Source: JALYUM01 sp036688685 (GTDB lineage: Bacteria; Pseudomonadota; Gammaproteobacteria; Burkholderiales; Burkholderiaceae_D). Taken from it: 64,000 nucleotides of DNA. The stretch lies in assembly GCF_036688685.1 (NCBI RefSeq), contig NZ_JAQQPS010000016.1, positions 1 to 64,000 of the forward strand. Reading direction: 5' to 3'. The notes below the pieces were generated by a model. It had not been told where the DNA came from, did not search any database, and saw only the letters and a list, made by a program, of their open reading frames with translations. This document shows, piece by piece, positions 16,979-25,864 of the stretch (positions are counted from its first letter, which is position 1; every line of letters starts with the position of its first letter). The translations under genes and the position numbers were made by a program.

Positions 16979-17785
16979 GGCTCTGTCGCGTTGTTGATCA
17001 AACGGCGGAATTCCCCTGAACGGCACTGTGCCGCTCAAACTGGACGGATCATTCCTGCCAACGCAGAAAATTGGTCGGCGAATGACATGGCTTCGGCGCC
17101 TTTGATTGCGAACTGGCCCTTGCGGATCATGTGTATCAGTTCGATGCCGGCGAGCACAGAGCCGGCGGACCGGAACGATTTGAAGTTGAGCATCGGTCTG
17201 TTCACCCGCTTGATGGCGCGGTGATCCTGTTCGATGATGTTGTTGAGATATTTGACTTGGCGCACCAGGGTCGGCAGGGAGCGCCCAGCGTTGATGGCAT
17301 CGAACGCCGCCTTGTTGGCGCCGCTCTTGTCCATCGCGACCCTTTCCGGATCGCCGTTCGCTCCCATGGCCTTGTCAAAGAAGCGCTTCGCCGCGGGCAT
17401 GTCGCGCTTCGACGTCAGCAGGAAATCGACGGTCTTGCCTTGCTTGTCGACGGCGCGGTAGAGGTATTTCCAGACGCCCTTGACCTTGATGTACGTCTCG
17501 ACCGGGCGCTTGTGTTTCCGGGCCATCTTCTCGATGAGCGGTAGGAAACGAATCGCCCATCGGTTGATCGACGAATGGTCGACCGACACGCCGCGCTCTT
17601 CCATCATTTCCTCGAGGTGCCGGTAGCTCAGCGGATAAGCGGCGTACCAGCGGATGCAGACCAGGATCACGTCGATCGGAAAGCGCATACCTTTGAAGTT
17701 GAGCATGTCGATCGTCCTGGATTTGGGCACCGCAGTTTACCCGAACGGCCTGCCGGCGTCCGCTAACGCGATACGCGACAGAACC
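16979..17785 (-). mobile_element. IS6-family insertion sequence, copy 1 (defective)
   Basis: Element of 807 bp bounded by imperfect terminal inverted repeats GGCTCTGTCGCG (16979-16990) and CGCGACAGAACC (17774-17785). It encodes one DDE transposase on the minus strand, like IS6/IS26 elements. No 8-bp target duplication is seen (ATGCCGAG on the left, CGAAAGAA on the right). It is 12 bp shorter than copy 2, mainly because of a 21-bp deletion in the transposase. Confidence 0.88.
17035..17730 (-). pseudogene. IS6-family transposase lacking the first catalytic aspartate
   Basis: Open frame of 231 residues (GTG start, or ATG at 17706) nearly identical to the copy at 20043-20972. The N-terminal helix-turn-helix (YPLSYRHLEEMMEERGVSVD) is intact. 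Relative to copy 2, seven residues, GGSWRMD, are missing at 17500/17501: the text reads RPVETYIKV where copy 2 has RPVGGSWRMDETYIKV. That removes the first Asp of the DDE triad, so the protein should be catalytically dead although its frame is open. The C-terminus ends normally (FSALAGMIRPV). Confidence 0.85.
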
Positions 17786-17895
17786 CGAAAGAACCATTGC
17801 GCGTCACTGTTCGATCATGCATTTCACAAATGCAGTCAAACAGGTCGTTGTCATAAAAGATTTTTACTTTCGGTTATTCATGTAAATTTAACTAA

Positions 17896-17924
17896 TTGAC
17901 AACAACATTCTGTTTCTTTATGAT
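17896..17924 (+). promoter_or_regulatory. Sigma-70 promoter of the cargo operon
   Basis: TTGACA (17896-17901), 17-bp spacer, TATGAT (17919-17924): a near-consensus sigma-70 promoter about 80 bp before the lipoprotein ATG. It lies inside the A+T-rich cargo, 110 bp from the end of IS6 copy 1. Confidence 0.8.
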
Positions 17925-18002
17925 CCGCCTCGTAGTAACTAACACAGTGAGAAGAATTGATCTTGCTGTAAATGTTGAAGTACGTTTGATTAAGGAGATG
18001 AA

Positions 18003-18542
18003 ATGAATAAAAGAGGAATTTTGTTGGCTCTATTGCTGGCACTGTCTGGTTGTAGTTCTGGTAGCGGCGATCCAGATACTACTGCGACACCAGCACCCAC
18101 CGCACCAGTTGATGCTGGCCTGTCAGTTTTTCATGGCATTACAGTTCCACCTGATCCAGGATCTGCTGCTGATACAACAATTGCAGGTGTCGACACTGAT
18201 CGTAATGGTATTCGTGATGAGGTGGACAGGTACAATGCTCAAACGTATGGTGCTGATCCTGTGAAATATTCCGGTGCCCAGTTGGCTGCCAAGACTAAGC
18301 AAAATCTTCTTGTTACTTCTATCACAGACATTAATGCTGCGACCGCTGCTGTATATGCAGAAGCTGACTCTGGCGCGTGCCTGGTCGATAAATTCCCATC
18401 AGACAATGTAACTGCAATCCATATCAACGATGATATGGTTCTTCGAACATTTAATACGCAGCAACGACAGCAGCAAATTAAAAGTTTGATGTTCAAAGTA
18501 GGTCAATTTACGCGTAGCTCCCAAGGAGTGGTATGCAAATGA
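18003..18542 (+). CDS. Lipoprotein with calcium-binding-like motif, unknown function
   Basis: Lipoprotein precursor of 179 residues. The signal peptide ends in the lipobox LALSGC (Cys17), followed by a Ser/Asp/Thr/Pro-rich linker to about residue 38. A motif GVDTDRNGIRDEVDRY (about 62-77) with D64, D66, N68 and D72 resembles thrombospondin type-3 / EF-hand-like calcium loops. The remainder is not recognised. AAGGAG precedes the ATG. The gene overlaps the start of the hydrolase gene by ten bases and shares its promoter, so the two proteins probably work together. Many A/T-ending codons set it apart from the surrounding genes. Confidence 0.75.
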   Translation: MNKRGILLALLLALSGCSSGSGDPDTTATPAPTAPVDAGLSVFHGITVPPDPGSAADTTIAGVDTDRNGIRDEVDRYNAQTYGADPVKYSGAQLAAKTKQNLLVTSITDINAATAAVYAEADSGACLVDKFPSDNVTAIHINDDMVLRTFNTQQRQQQIKSLMFKVGQFTRSSQGVVCK

Positions 18543-19879
18543 TTTATTTTAAAAAAATACTGCGAATATTTCTTGTTTTTACAATGTTGTCCGCGCAATT
18601 AACTGCCTCTTTTGCGCAGACCGTCAATGTGTGCTCTCAGGGTGCGATCCTATACTATCTTAATGGTGTCAATAAGCCAATTCCATCACAAGTTGCTGTC
18701 GACTCTCGAATATTAGGCAGGGAAGTCAGTTTAAAAAACATGAGTGGGTACAAAGAGACAAGTTACCTATATAACCCATCAGATACTATCGTGATGGATG
18801 TGTTATGGGAACTGGCAAGTCAGATGACGGCTAGGCGTAACGCATCGATTGTCGACACCTTTGTGCAGGCAGGACTCAGTGCATGGGGTATGGTTACAGA
18901 TATGACAGACGCAGAAAAGGAACAGGTCAGAAATAAGATAGCAACCGCTGTTCTCCAATACAATTTAAGTACTACCTTCACAGTTAATGGATCTAGCACC
19001 ACTACTGCAGAATTAGTTAAAAGTTTTGAAAATACTGTGGCAGGACAACTGAGGAATGGAAATAAAGTTATTATTGTTTCTCATTCTCAGGGAAATATGT
19101 TTGCCAATGATGTTTATACAGCAATAAATGCAGATCTTAACCAAGACATTTCACGCGGATTAGCTGTTGTTAATGTTGGAAATGCAGCCGCTAAGGCATC
19201 TTCTGGCCTTTACGTCACAGGCACTCAAGATTTGGTTATTAATGTTGCAGCGCGAGCACTTGCTGCAACGATCGGGGCTCAGCAGCCGATGGCTGCGAAT
19301 TTTGACGCTGCTGGTGCTTGGAGCATCGATAGTACGGGTCATGGGTTCACGGAGATATATCTCAGTCATGCCCTGCCATCAGGGACGTCTGATGCTAACT
19401 CACTAGCCTCTAAGACTTTATCACTTATCCAGCAAGCAATTAATGTTGCGATTGATCCTAAAAAATTAACTAGCGATGGGCCTATTACTGCAACGCTCAC
19501 TTGGGCGAATTATGGCGACGTTGATTTGCACATTTATGAGCCCGGTGGTTCGCATGTGTGGTATAAAAATGCAATTGGGACGATGGGGAAACTTGATCTC
19601 GACAATACGCGTGGTTTTGGTCCAGAGCATTATTTTACATCTTGCTCACAAGAATTAGCAGTTGGGCACTATATATTTGCTGCGAATTATTATCAAAGTA
19701 CTTTTGGCGTTGGTCCTCAGCAGGCCACAATAGAGATAAAAACATTGAAAGGCACACAAAAATCCATAATTACCCTTCCTTTGGCGCAAGGGGATTCAGG
19801 ACTACCAACGAAAATGTTTGATGTGGAGGTTACGAAGAGCCAAACTGGCAGTTACAGTTTTGCCACTACACAACTTTAA
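18533..19879 (+). CDS. Exported alpha/beta-hydrolase-like protein with C-terminal DUF2135/YfaP-like domain
   Basis: Exported protein of 448 residues with a Sec signal peptide (about 1-28, ending ASFA). VIIVSHSQGNMF (179-190) is a lipase-type nucleophile elbow with Ser185, although the first Gly of GxSxG is Ser. D233 (GTQDLV) and H270 (STGHGF) are plausible triad partners. Residues about 316-448 (TLTWANYGDVDLHIYEPGG, then GFGPEHYF) resemble the DUF2135/YfaP beta-domain. AAGGAG precedes ATG 18533, which overlaps the lipoprotein gene. Ester or lipid hydrolysis in the periplasm or outside the cell is inference, and the substrate is unknown. A strong terminator follows. Confidence 0.72.
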   Translation: MQMIYFKKILRIFLVFTMLSAQLTASFAQTVNVCSQGAILYYLNGVNKPIPSQVAVDSRILGREVSLKNMSGYKETSYLYNPSDTIVMDVLWELASQMTARRNASIVDTFVQAGLSAWGMVTDMTDAEKEQVRNKIATAVLQYNLSTTFTVNGSSTTTAELVKSFENTVAGQLRNGNKVIIVSHSQGNMFANDVYTAINADLNQDISRGLAVVNVGNAAAKASSGLYVTGTQDLVINVAARALAATIGAQQPMAANFDAAGAWSIDSTGHGFTEIYLSHALPSGTSDANSLASKTLSLIQQAINVAIDPKKLTSDGPITATLTWANYGDVDLHIYEPGGSHVWYKNAIGTMGKLDLDNTRGFGPEHYFTSCSQELAVGHYIFAANYYQSTFGVGPQQATIEIKTLKGTQKSIITLPLAQGDSGLPTKMFDVEVTKSQTGSYSFATTQL

Positions 19880-19898
19880 ATACATTTATTTTTATTAG

Positions 19899-19924
19899 AC
19901 CCGCCTATTAAGGCGGGTTTTTTT
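19899..19924 (+). terminator. Rho-independent terminator of the cargo operon
   Basis: Perfect stem ACCCGCCT (19899-19906) / AGGCGGGT (19911-19918), four-base loop, then a run of T to 19924. It lies 20 bp after the hydrolase stop. Confidence 0.92.
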
Positions 19925-19986
19925 CAATTTTAATTTTAAGATCAACAGCTTTTATGGGTGATGCCAGGAACAACCGGAAGCGGATC

Positions 19987-20187
19987 GGTTCTGTCGCATT
20001 AGCCCCCTCTGTCAGGAAAGATGTCGCGTCACTTGAATCACTTTAATCCATCCGGGGGCGGAGCGAAGACATGCAGTGAATCAGTATCCAGCAGAACGCA
20101 AGGAAGCTATTCTTCGTCAGATGCCGCCGCCGGAGAACAGGCCGGTATCGGCGGTTCTGTCGCATTAGCGAAGGTTCTGTCGCATTA
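19987..20187 (+). repeat. Three solo IS6-type terminal repeats
   Basis: GGTTCTGTCGCATTA occurs at 19987, 20153 and 20173, all in the same orientation and identical to the outer end of IS6 copy 2 (reverse complement of 21031-21045). None is attached to a transposase. The intervals between them hold an IS3-type fragment (20003-20152) and four bases (20169-20172). Together with the 70 bp to copy 2 they fill the 347-bp stretch after the cargo, which contains no intact gene. Confidence 0.75.
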
Positions 20188-20972
20188 ATTTTTTTCGGCG
20201 CGGTTGGCATACGACATGTGGGCTTGGGCTCTGTCGCGTTGTTGATCAAACGCCGGAATTTCCCTGGAAGAGCAATGTCCCGCTCAAACTGGACGGACCA
20301 TTTCTGCCAGCGTGCAAATTGGTCTGCGAACGACATCGCATCCGTGCCGTCAATCGCGAACTGGCCTTTGCGGATCAGGTGGACAAGCTCAATGCCGGCG
20401 AGAACGGAACCGGCGGCGCGGAATGATTTGAAGTTGAGCATCGGCCTGGTCACCCGCTTTATGGCGCGGTGATCCTGTTCAATGATGTTGTTGAGATATT
20501 TGACTTGGCGCACCAGGGTCGGCAGGGAGCGCCCAGCGTTGATGGCATCGAACGCCGCCTTGTTGGCGCCGCTCTTGTCCATCGCGACCTTTTCCGGAGC
20601 GCCGTTCGCTCCCATAGCCTTGTCGAAAAAGCGCTTCGCCGCGGCCATGTCGCGCTTCGCCGTCAGCAGGAAGTCGACAGTCTTGCCCTGCTTGTCGACT
20701 GCGCGGTAGAGGTATTTCCAGACGCCCTTGACCTTGATGTACGTCTCGTCCATGCGCCAGCTGCCGCCGACCGGGCGCTCGTGTTTCCGGGCCATCTTCT
20801 CGATGAGCGGCAGGAAACGAATCGCCCACCGGTTGATCGATGAGTGGTCGACCGACACGCCGCGCTCTTGCATCATCTCCTCCAAGTGACGATAACGCAG
20901 CGGGTAGGCCGCATACCAGATGCACACCAGAATCACGTCGATCGGAAAACGCATACCTTTTAAGATGACCAT
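20043..20972 (-). pseudogene. IS6-family transposase with frameshifted C-terminus
   Basis: Open frame of 309 residues; related transposases are about 235. The DDE core is complete: WRMDETYIKVKG supplies the first Asp, VAMDKSGANKAAF the second, and IIEQDHRAIKRV the Glu. Near 20310 one base is missing relative to copy 1, so FADQF is followed by ARWQKWSVQFERD instead of SALAGMIRPV. The frame then runs past the left end of the element into flanking DNA, adding about 75 foreign residues. One codon (Arg in CIRWYAAY) is also missing. Activity is doubtful but not excluded. Confidence 0.78.
20076..20168 (+). pseudogene. 5' stub of an IS3-type transposase orfA
   Basis: GTG-started frame reading VNQYPAERKEAILRQMPPPE and then NRPVS before it runs into an IS6-type end and a stop. 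This is the typical N-terminus of IS3-family OrfA proteins common in Betaproteobacteria. The helix-turn-helix and everything after are missing. TGTCAGGAAAGATGTCGCG at about 20010 may be its left terminal repeat. Truncation by IS6 activity is the simplest explanation. Confidence 0.6.
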
Positions 20973-21045
20973 GTGGATTCGCCCTGGATTCGGGCACCGG
21001 AGTTTACTCGACCGGCCCGCGGGCGTTCGCTAATGCGACAGAACC
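20227..21045 (-). mobile_element. IS6-family insertion sequence, copy 2
   Basis: Element of 819 bp with ends GGCTCTGTCGCG (20227-20238) and TGCGACAGAACC (21034-21045). It has the same orientation as copy 1, and its DNA is very similar throughout. The right end abuts the T-tract side of the terminator of the indolepyruvate oxidoreductase gene (21046-21070) without disrupting it. Confidence 0.88.
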
Positions 21046-21070
21046 GAAAAAACCCGCCAGGCGGCGGGTT
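21046..21070 (-). terminator. Rho-independent terminator of the indolepyruvate oxidoreductase gene
   Basis: Minus-strand stem AACCCGCC / GGCGGGTT (21063-21070 with 21051-21058), four-base loop, then TTTTTT. It lies directly between the gene stop at 21077 and the right end of IS6 copy 2. Confidence 0.88.
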
Positions 21071-21076
21071 CGGTTT

Positions 21077-24000
21077 TTATGCGGCGTGCGCGCCGGATGG
21101 CTCGCCCACCGGCGACGGCGAATGAAACGCCGCCAGCAGCGCCGCTTCCTTCTCTTTCGCCGTTTTCAAATGGCGTTCCTTGACGTGGCCATAGCCGCGG
21201 ATATCTTCCGGGATACTGGCGATGGCTACGGCTTGCGCCAGGTTCTCGCCGTTCAGGCGGGTCAATAAACCGCCCACCGTGCGGCGGTAGTCGGCAATCA
21301 GCGCCCGCTCCATCTTGCGCTCGGCCGAATAGCCGAAGATATCCAGCGGCCCGCCACGCAAGCCCTTCATCTTCGCCATCAAACCAAACGCCTTCAGCAT
21401 CCACGGGCCGAATTCCTGCTTCACCAGGTGCCCCTGTTTGTCCTTCTTCGCAAACAGCGGCGGCGCCAGATGGAATTTCAAGGTCACGTCGCCTTCAAAC
21501 ATGGTGGCGATTTTTTCCTTGAACGCACCATCGGTGTACAGGCGCGCGACTTCGTATTCGTCCTTATACGCCATCAGTTTGTAGAAATACCGCGCCACCG
21601 CTTCCGACAAACGCGTGCCCTGGTTCAGACGCGCTTCGGCCGTGCGCACTTCATGGACGAATGACAGGTATTGCTGCGCGTACGCCACATCCTGGTAGGC
21701 CGTCAGCAGTTCGACGCGGCGTTTCATCAAGTCGTCCAGGGTCTGCGTGCGCTTGAATTCGATGACTTTGGCTGGCGTCGTCATCTTCACCAGCGATGGC
21801 AAATCATGCGCGGCGGTGCGGCCCCAGTGGAACGAGGTTTTATTGAAGCCGACCGCCACGCCATTGAGTTCGATGGCGCGCAGGATCGACGCTTCGGCCA
21901 GGGGCACCTGCCCTTTTTGCCAGGCATAGCCGAGCATGAACATATTGGTGGCGATGGCGTCGCCCATCAGCGCGCTGGCGATCTGGCCGGCGTCGACGAA
22001 TTCGACACGTTCGGCGCCGCAGGCCTTGACGATTTCAGCTTGCGCCGAAGCGCCCGGGAATTGCCAGTTCGGGTTGCGCACGAAGGCTGCCGTCGACGAG
22101 CCGGTGGAGTTGATGGCCGCAAAGGTGCGGCCTTCGCCCATGCGCGACAGGGCGTCGCGGCTGGCCGTGACGATCAGGTCGCAACCGATGACCAGGTTGG
22201 CGCTGCCGGTACCCACGCGTGTCGAGTGCAGGTCGGACTGGTGATCGGCAAGACGTACGTGCGACATGACCGGGCCACCCTTCTGGGCCAGGCCGCTCAT
22301 GTCGAGCACGATGGCGCCCTTGCCTTCCACGTGCGCGGCCATCGCCAGAATCTGGCCGACGGTGACGACACCGGTGCCGCCGATGCCGGTGATCAAAATG
22401 CCGTACGGCTCGGCCGTGCCGGGCACGAGCGGGCTTGGCAACGCCGGCGGGGCCTTGGCGCCGGCCTCGGCCTTCTTCGGCTTTTTCAGTGCGCCACCTT
22501 CGACGGTGACAAAGCTCGGGCAAAAGCCAGTGGTGCAGGAAAAATCCTTGTTGCAGGAGGACTGGTTGATCTGGCGCTTGCGGCCCAGTTCGGTTTCCAG
22601 CGGTTCGACCGACAGGCAGTTCGATTGCACCGAGCAGTCACCGCAGCCTTCACACACAAGCTCGTTGATGACCGCGCGCTTGGCCGGGTCGGGGTACTCG
22701 CCCTTCTTCCGGCGCCGGCGTTTTTCGGAGGCACAGGTCTGGTCGTAGATCATGGCCGAGACGCCGGGCATGTCGCGCAGTTCGCGTTGCACGTCCATCA
22801 GTTCGGAACGGTGGCGCACGGTGACGCCGTCGGCCCATTTGTAGTCGTCCGGATACTTGTCCGGCTCATCGGTGACGACGATGATCGGGTGCACGCCTTC
22901 GGCCGCGATCTGGCGGCTGATCATGCCCGGATCGAGCGGCCCGTCGAATTCCTGGCCGCCGGTCATCGCCACCGCATCGTTGAACAGGATTTTATAGGTG
23001 ATGTTGACCTTGGCCGAGACCGCCGCGCGGATCGCCAGGATGCCCGAGTGAAAATAGGTACCGTCACCCAGGTTAGTAAACACGTGTTTTTCGGTGGTGA
23101 ACGGCGCCTGCCCGACCCAGGTAACGCCTTCCGCGCCCATGTGGGTAAACGTCGAGGTTTCGCGGTCCATCCACAGCACCATGTAGTGGCAACCGATGCC
23201 GGCCAGCGCGCGCGAGCCTTCCGGCACTTTGGTGGAAGAATTGTGCGGGCAGCCCGAACAGAAGTAGGGCGTGCGGTCGGTTTCCGGATTGGCTTTGGCC
23301 GGTACGGCCTTGAGCACCAGTTCCTTCGCTTCGAGGAAGGCGATGCGTTCCTTGACGCGCTGCTCGACCGGGTGGCCGGCGCAGTAGTGCGAGATGCGGC
23401 TGGCGATGGCGCGGGCAATTTGCGCCGGGTTCAGTTCATAGGTGGCCGGCAGCAACCAGTCGCCGTGGCCGGTGTGGGCGTGCTTGCCGTGCTTGCTCCA
23501 CTCGCCGCTGTCGTCGAATTTACCCACCACGCGCGGACGCTCGCCGTCGGGCAGGTTGTATAACTCTTCCTTGAGGGCATATTCCAGCACCTGGCGCTTT
23601 TCTTCGACCACCAGGATTTCGTCGAGGCCACGCGCGAAATCGTGCACGCCGTCCGCCTCCAGCGGCCAGGTCATGCCGATTTTATACAGGCGGATGCCGA
23701 TGTCGGCGGCAGCCTGCTCATCAATGCCGAGGTCGGCCAGCGCCTGGCGCGTATCGAGGTAACTCTTGCCGGCGGTGATGATGCCGATCTTCGGCTTGGG
23801 GCTGTCCCAGATGATCCTGTTCAGTTTATTCGCACGTGCATAGGCCAGCGCGGCATACCACTTATAGTTGTTCATCCGGACTTCCTGGTCCAGGATGGCG
23901 TCCGGCCAGCGGATGTTCAGGCCGTCAACAGGCAGCTCGAATTCGGTAGGGATCGTGATTTGCACGCGGTCCGGATCGAAGTCCACCACGGCGCCCGACT

Positions 24001-24655
24001 CGATGATGTCGGTCACGCATTTCATCGATACCCACAAGCCCGTGTAGCGGCTCATGGCCCACGCGTGCAGGCCGTAGTCGATGTATTCCTGCACCGACGA
24101 CGGATACAGCACGGGAATGCCGCACGCGGTGAGGATGTGGTCCGACTGGTGCGCGGTGGAGGACGATTTGGCCGCATGGTCGTCGCCGGCCAGGATGACC
24201 ACGCCGCCGAATTTGGAACTGCCGGCGTTGTTGCCGTGTTTAAAGACATCGCCGCAGCGGTCGACGCCGGGGCCCTTGCCGTACCACATCGAAAAGACGC
24301 CGTCGTACTTGGCATCCTTGAACAGATTGGTCTGCTGCGTGCCCCAGACCGCCGTGGCGGCAAGGTCTTCGTTCAGGCCCGGGTGGAAGTGCACGTGGTG
24401 CGCTTCCAGGTGTTTTTTGGCTTTCACCGCGGTCATGTCGACCGAGGTGACGGGCGAGCCGCGGTAGCCGGTGATGTAGCCAGCCGTGTTCAGGCCAGCC
24501 TTGAGATCGCGGTCGCGCTGCATCATCGGCAGGCGAATGAGGGCTTGCGTGCCGGTCATGAAGGCGCGGCCGCGCTCGAGCGTCCACTTGTCTTCCAGGG
24601 TGATGTCCTGCTCGGGCGGCGGCGCTAGCTTTGATAGATCCTGTGGTGCATTCAT
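21077..24655 (-). CDS. Indolepyruvate ferredoxin oxidoreductase, fused alpha/beta type
   Basis: Cytoplasmic enzyme of 1192 residues that oxidatively decarboxylates aryl-pyruvates (from Phe, Tyr, Trp) to aryl-acetyl-CoA. The N-terminal pyruvate-binding and TPP regions are followed by a cysteine cluster region VCEGCGDCSVQSNC and then SCNKDFSCTTGFC, ligands for Fe-S clusters. A C-terminal gamma-type domain begins about residue 745 with ITGIGGTGVVTVGQILAMAA. The length is normal for the single-chain form of Proteobacteria. GGAGACACC precedes the ATG. It lies 37 bp downstream of hppD on the same strand, so the two probably form an aromatic amino-acid catabolic operon. Confidence 0.9.
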   Translation of the reverse strand: MNAPQDLSKLAPPPEQDITLEDKWTLERGRAFMTGTQALIRLPMMQRDRDLKAGLNTAGYITGYRGSPVTSVDMTAVKAKKHLEAHHVHFHPGLNEDLAATAVWGTQQTNLFKDAKYDGVFSMWYGKGPGVDRCGDVFKHGNNAGSSKFGGVVILAGDDHAAKSSSTAHQSDHILTACGIPVLYPSSVQEYIDYGLHAWAMSRYTGLWVSMKCVTDIIESGAVVDFDPDRVQITIPTEFELPVDGLNIRWPDAILDQEVRMNNYKWYAALAYARANKLNRIIWDSPKPKIGIITAGKSYLDTRQALADLGIDEQAAADIGIRLYKIGMTWPLEADGVHDFARGLDEILVVEEKRQVLEYALKEELYNLPDGERPRVVGKFDDSGEWSKHGKHAHTGHGDWLLPATYELNPAQIARAIASRISHYCAGHPVEQRVKERIAFLEAKELVLKAVPAKANPETDRTPYFCSGCPHNSSTKVPEGSRALAGIGCHYMVLWMDRETSTFTHMGAEGVTWVGQAPFTTEKHVFTNLGDGTYFHSGILAIRAAVSAKVNITYKILFNDAVAMTGGQEFDGPLDPGMISRQIAAEGVHPIIVVTDEPDKYPDDYKWADGVTVRHRSELMDVQRELRDMPGVSAMIYDQTCASEKRRRRKKGEYPDPAKRAVINELVCEGCGDCSVQSNCLSVEPLETELGRKRQINQSSCNKDFSCTTGFCPSFVTVEGGALKKPKKAEAGAKAPPALPSPLVPGTAEPYGILITGIGGTGVVTVGQILAMAAHVEGKGAIVLDMSGLAQKGGPVMSHVRLADHQSDLHSTRVGTGSANLVIGCDLIVTASRDALSRMGEGRTFAAINSTGSSTAAFVRNPNWQFPGASAQAEIVKACGAERVEFVDAGQIASALMGDAIATNMFMLGYAWQKGQVPLAEASILRAIELNGVAVGFNKTSFHWGRTAAHDLPSLVKMTTPAKVIEFKRTQTLDDLMKRRVELLTAYQDVAYAQQYLSFVHEVRTAEARLNQGTRLSEAVARYFYKLMAYKDEYEVARLYTDGAFKEKIATMFEGDVTLKFHLAPPLFAKKDKQGHLVKQEFGPWMLKAFGLMAKMKGLRGGPLDIFGYSAERKMERALIADYRRTVGGLLTRLNGENLAQAVAIASIPEDIRGYGHVKERHLKTAKEKEAALLAAFHSPSPVGEPSGAHAA

Positions 24656-24692
24656 TGACGGTGTCTCCGTTATATTTTTTATGATTGCTCGA

Positions 24693-25817
24693 TCAAGCGG
24701 CCGTCGCGGGGTCGGTGAGTACGCCCCGTTTTATCTGGTCCAGCTCGATAGATTCGAACAGCGCGCGGAAGTTCCCTTCACCAAAACCCTGGTCGCCCTT
24801 CCTCTGGATGATTTCGAAGAAGATCGGGCCGATCACGTTCTGCGTGAAAATTTGCAGCAGCAATTCGCGCGAGGTGTCGGTGGTGGTGCCGTCGACCAGG
24901 ATGCGCAGGCGGCGCAGTTCGTCCAGGTTTTCGCCGTGGTTCGGCAGGCGCCGGTTGACCAGCTCGTAATAGGTTTCGATGGTGTCCTGGAAGGCGATGC
25001 CATCGTCCTTCATTTTCTGGATCGAGGCGTAGACGTCGTCGGTGCCCAGCGCGATGTGCTGGATGCCTTCGCCGTGGTATTCGTCGAGGTACTCGGCGAT
25101 CTGCGATTTGTCGTCCGACGATTCATTGATCGGGATGCGGATTTTGCCGCACGGCGAAGTCATGGCTTTCGATTTCAGGCCAGTCAACTTGCCCTCGATA
25201 TCGAAGTAGCGCACTTCGCGGAAATTGAACAGGTTCTCGTAGAAACCGGCCCATTCCTTCATGCGGCCGCGGTGCACATTGTGGGTCAGGTGGTCGATGT
25301 AGGTCAGGCCGCTGCCGACCGGATTGGCCACCGCGCCGGGGATGGCCACGAAGTCGACGTCGTAGATGCTGATGTCGCCGATGGCGTTGGCCGGCTGGCC
25401 CTTGGCCGCGCCCTTGCCGCGCCAGCGGTCGACCAGGTACAGCAGCGAATCACCGACACCCTTGATGGCGGGAACGTTCAGTTCCATCGGGCCGTTTTTA
25501 TTGTCGAAACCCCAGGCGCCCAGCTCCAGCGCGCGTTGATAGGCAAACGCGGCGTCGTCAACGCGGATGGCGATGGCGCACACGCACGGGCCGTGGGTGC
25601 GGGCAAAACGCTGCGCGAACGAATCCTGCTCGGCGTTGATGATGAAATTGATCTCGCCCTGGCGATACAGGGTGACGTCCTTGTGGCGGTGCCGCGCGAT
25701 GGCCGTAAAACCCATGCGTTCGAACAAAGCGCCCATGGCTTTGGGATCGGGGGCGGCGAACTCGACGAACTCGAAGCCGTCGGTGCCCATCGGATTGTCC
25801 CAGGGTTGGAATTGCAT
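24693..25817 (-). CDS. hppD: 4-Hydroxyphenylpyruvate dioxygenase
   Basis: Fe(II) dioxygenase that converts 4-hydroxyphenylpyruvate to homogentisate in tyrosine degradation. The 374-residue length and the two vicinal-oxygen-chelate halves fit. The iron ligands are H176 (YIDHLTHNV), H254 (GIQHIALGTDD) and E335 (GPIFFEIIQR). ATG 25817 is preceded by AAGGAGA. No hmgA or fahA is in the window. The divergent Lrp-type gene and two palindromes in the shared spacer suggest tyrosine- or phenylalanine-responsive control, which is inference. Confidence 0.96.
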   Translation of the reverse strand: MQFQPWDNPMGTDGFEFVEFAAPDPKAMGALFERMGFTAIARHRHKDVTLYRQGEINFIINAEQDSFAQRFARTHGPCVCAIAIRVDDAAFAYQRALELGAWGFDNKNGPMELNVPAIKGVGDSLLYLVDRWRGKGAAKGQPANAIGDISIYDVDFVAIPGAVANPVGSGLTYIDHLTHNVHRGRMKEWAGFYENLFNFREVRYFDIEGKLTGLKSKAMTSPCGKIRIPINESSDDKSQIAEYLDEYHGEGIQHIALGTDDVYASIQKMKDDGIAFQDTIETYYELVNRRLPNHGENLDELRRLRILVDGTTTDTSRELLLQIFTQNVIGPIFFEIIQRKGDQGFGEGNFRALFESIELDQIKRGVLTDPATAA

Positions 25818-25864
25818 GCGCTGTCTCCTTGATTTTTGTCGAACAAGTATAGCCCTGCGCATCC

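Larger units (their letters stand above)
16979..21045. mobile_element. IS6-bounded pseudo-compound element with A+T-rich cargo
   Basis: Two IS6-family copies in the same orientation bracket about 2.4 kb (17786-20226). This is the arrangement of IS26-type pseudo-compound transposons, which move by replicative or conservative co-integration. The cargo, two genes with their own promoter and terminator, is clearly richer in A and T and in A/T-ending codons than the flanks, so it was probably acquired from another lineage. Neither copy encodes an intact transposase, and no target duplication was found at the outer ends. Confidence 0.7.

Noticed and set aside
16971..17793. 8-bp target-site duplication around IS6 copy 1
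   Set aside because: The flanks ATGCCGAG and CGAAAGAA do not match; the outer ends of the two-copy unit do not match either.
21671..23563. 630-residue plus-strand open frame inside the indolepyruvate oxidoreductase gene
   Set aside because: It is antisense to a gene with clear cluster and cofactor motifs, and the reading is Arg/Asp/Gly/His-rich without domains.
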